Origin: Pontibacillus yanchengensis
Lineage (GTDB): Bacteria > Bacillota > Bacilli > Bacillales > BH030062
Direction of reading: 5' to 3'
DNA: 64,000 bases
Assembly (NCBI RefSeq): GCF_009856295.1
Contig: NZ_WMEU01000003.1
Location: 496,001 to 560,000 of the forward strand
Positions 63,325-64,000 of the stretch are shown piece after piece; the stretch's first letter is position 1; every line of letters starts with the position of its first letter. Both the position numbers and the translations under genes were made by a program. A model generated the notes under the pieces. That model saw only the letters and a list, made by a program, of their open reading frames with translations, was not told the origin of the DNA and searched no databases.

Positions 63325-64000
63325 TTGAATTGGAAATAGTTGTTAATGGGTTTTCGGTAGATGGAAATTTCAATGATGAAAATGAATTTTATAAATCTTT
63401 GTACGAAATAGTTAGAATAGAGAGAGTTATGTCGGACTTTTCCTTCTCTCTTCTTAAACACTATGAATTGTATTCTTCACTAGTAACTAGAGAACTTACT
63501 TTAAACGATGTTTTAACGATAAAGGAGTCAAGAGCGAATGATGAGGTTACTATATTCAAACGATTGCTAAGTAATCTCACTCAGACCCCTCCATTTTGGA
63601 ACGATAATCAAAAGCATAGCCATAACGATAAATACACATGTGAATATACTTCTGATACTTATGGATATTCTCTTGCAGAGGCTTGTGAAAGAGATCAGTT
63701 GGTGCTCTCATTTGATCATATTAATTTCCGTGTACCTTCTATAAATATTCAAAAAAATGCTCAAGATAAGCAATTAATAAACTTCTTTTCGTTCTATGAA
63801 TTTCTTGATTATTTATATGAAGAGGGATTTATAGATGCCTTATATTATTGCAAGAAAAAGTTTGATTCAGGTATGATTTCTTTTGAACTACTGGAGAAAG
63901 GTTATGGATTTGAAACGCTAGAAAATCAAGAAATTCCACAATACATATCAACTTTTGAATATTTTAATGATTCGACTTGGTCAGATATATTTCAAAACAA
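63321..64000 (+). CDS. Unrecognised third protein of the DUF262/DUF3696 unit, cut by window edge
   Basis: Starts at GTG 63321 overlapping the previous stop (GTGA) and stays open to the right edge, about 226 residues. N-terminus is strand then helix (IELEIVVNGFSVDG, EFYKSLYEIVRIERVMSDF); the middle has TPPFWNDNQKHSHNDKYTCEYTSD followed by YGYSLAEACERDQLVLSFDHINF. No catalytic motif of a named nuclease is visible. Tight coupling with the ATPase says it belongs to the same system, as effector or sensor. Confidence 0.75.
   Translation, partial: MIELEIVVNGFSVDGNFNDENEFYKSLYEIVRIERVMSDFSFSLLKHYELYSSLVTRELTLNDVLTIKESRANDEVTIFKRLLSNLTQTPPFWNDNQKHSHNDKYTCEYTSDTYGYSLAEACERDQLVLSFDHINFRVPSINIQKNAQDKQLINFFSFYEFLDYLYEEGFIDALYYCKKKFDSGMISFELLEKGYGFETLENQEIPQYISTFEYFNDSTWSDIFQN

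Noticed and set aside
57875..64000. BREX, DISARM, Zorya, CBASS or retron identity
   Set aside because: No PglZ/PglX, methylase, MotAB-like, cyclase or reverse transcriptase is seen; only McrBC-like, DUF262 and DUF3696 families are supported.

Overview
The window reads as chromosome of a low-GC, endospore-former-type member of the Bacillaceae, most like the moderately halophilic or marine genera (Pontibacillus, Halobacillus, Virgibacillus group). Reasons: AGGAGG-type ribosome sites with frequent TTG and GTG starts, the core order secG-est-rnr-smpB-ssrA, a csbB-gtrA-yfhO teichoic-acid glycosylation set, a preQ1 riboswitch-queCDE locus, an NhaC sodium/proton antiporter, and many DUF families typical of Bacillus. 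The genus is inference; no 16S rRNA gene is present.

Layout. 1-9.4 kb: a partial zinc-type alcohol dehydrogenase, hydrolases, two short-chain dehydrogenases and the CsbB/GtrA/YfhO glycosylation operon. 9.4-21 kb: Nudix hydrolase, YjiH-like transporter plus class III aminotransferase, a DUF218 protein, a candidate structured RNA, a MutS2 paralogue without the Smr domain, a decayed benzil-reductase-like gene, debris of an MFS and an SLH gene, and NhaC. 21-27 kb: two copies of a composite inverted-repeat element bracket SRPBCC, GNAT, methyltransferase, a stand-alone glutamine synthetase with a perfect GlnR/TnrA box, and a peroxiredoxin. 27-39 kb: SDR plus hydrolase, a PAP2/haloperoxidase-like protein, a padR-HAAS-DUF4097 operon, the queuosine precursor operon, YndJ-like protein, epimerase, CoaA and a frameshifted membrane protein. 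39-45 kb: fruR-fruK-fruA followed directly by ptsH-ptsI, so the general PTS proteins sit in the fructose operon. 45-51.6 kb: secG, est, rnr, smpB and tmRNA.

From about 51.6 kb to the right edge the content changes to AT-rich accessory DNA beginning directly after the tmRNA 3' end, a classic integration site. The left part looks like a phage-satellite or PICI-type replicon: several small genes with similar leaders, an SF3 (D5/P4-type) replicative helicase, and immediately after it two oppositely oriented clusters of iterons flanking an AT-rich stretch, which is the architecture of a satellite replication origin. The right part is a defence cassette: an McrB-like AAA+ protein with an EVE/PUA-like candidate reader domain, a DUF2357/PD-(D/E)XK McrC-like partner, then DUF262, a DUF3696-type ATPase and an unrecognised third protein running off the window. 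No integrase is visible.

At least three non-coding repeat families are scattered through the core part: a GC-rich modular element (about ten full, partial or degraded copies, usually just after a terminator or against a stop codon, some carrying a perfect DnaA box), the long-hairpin composite element at 21.2 and 26.5 kb, and a 21-bp tandem repeat. One copy of the first supplies the last residues of YfhO and another separates the preQ1 riboswitch from queC.
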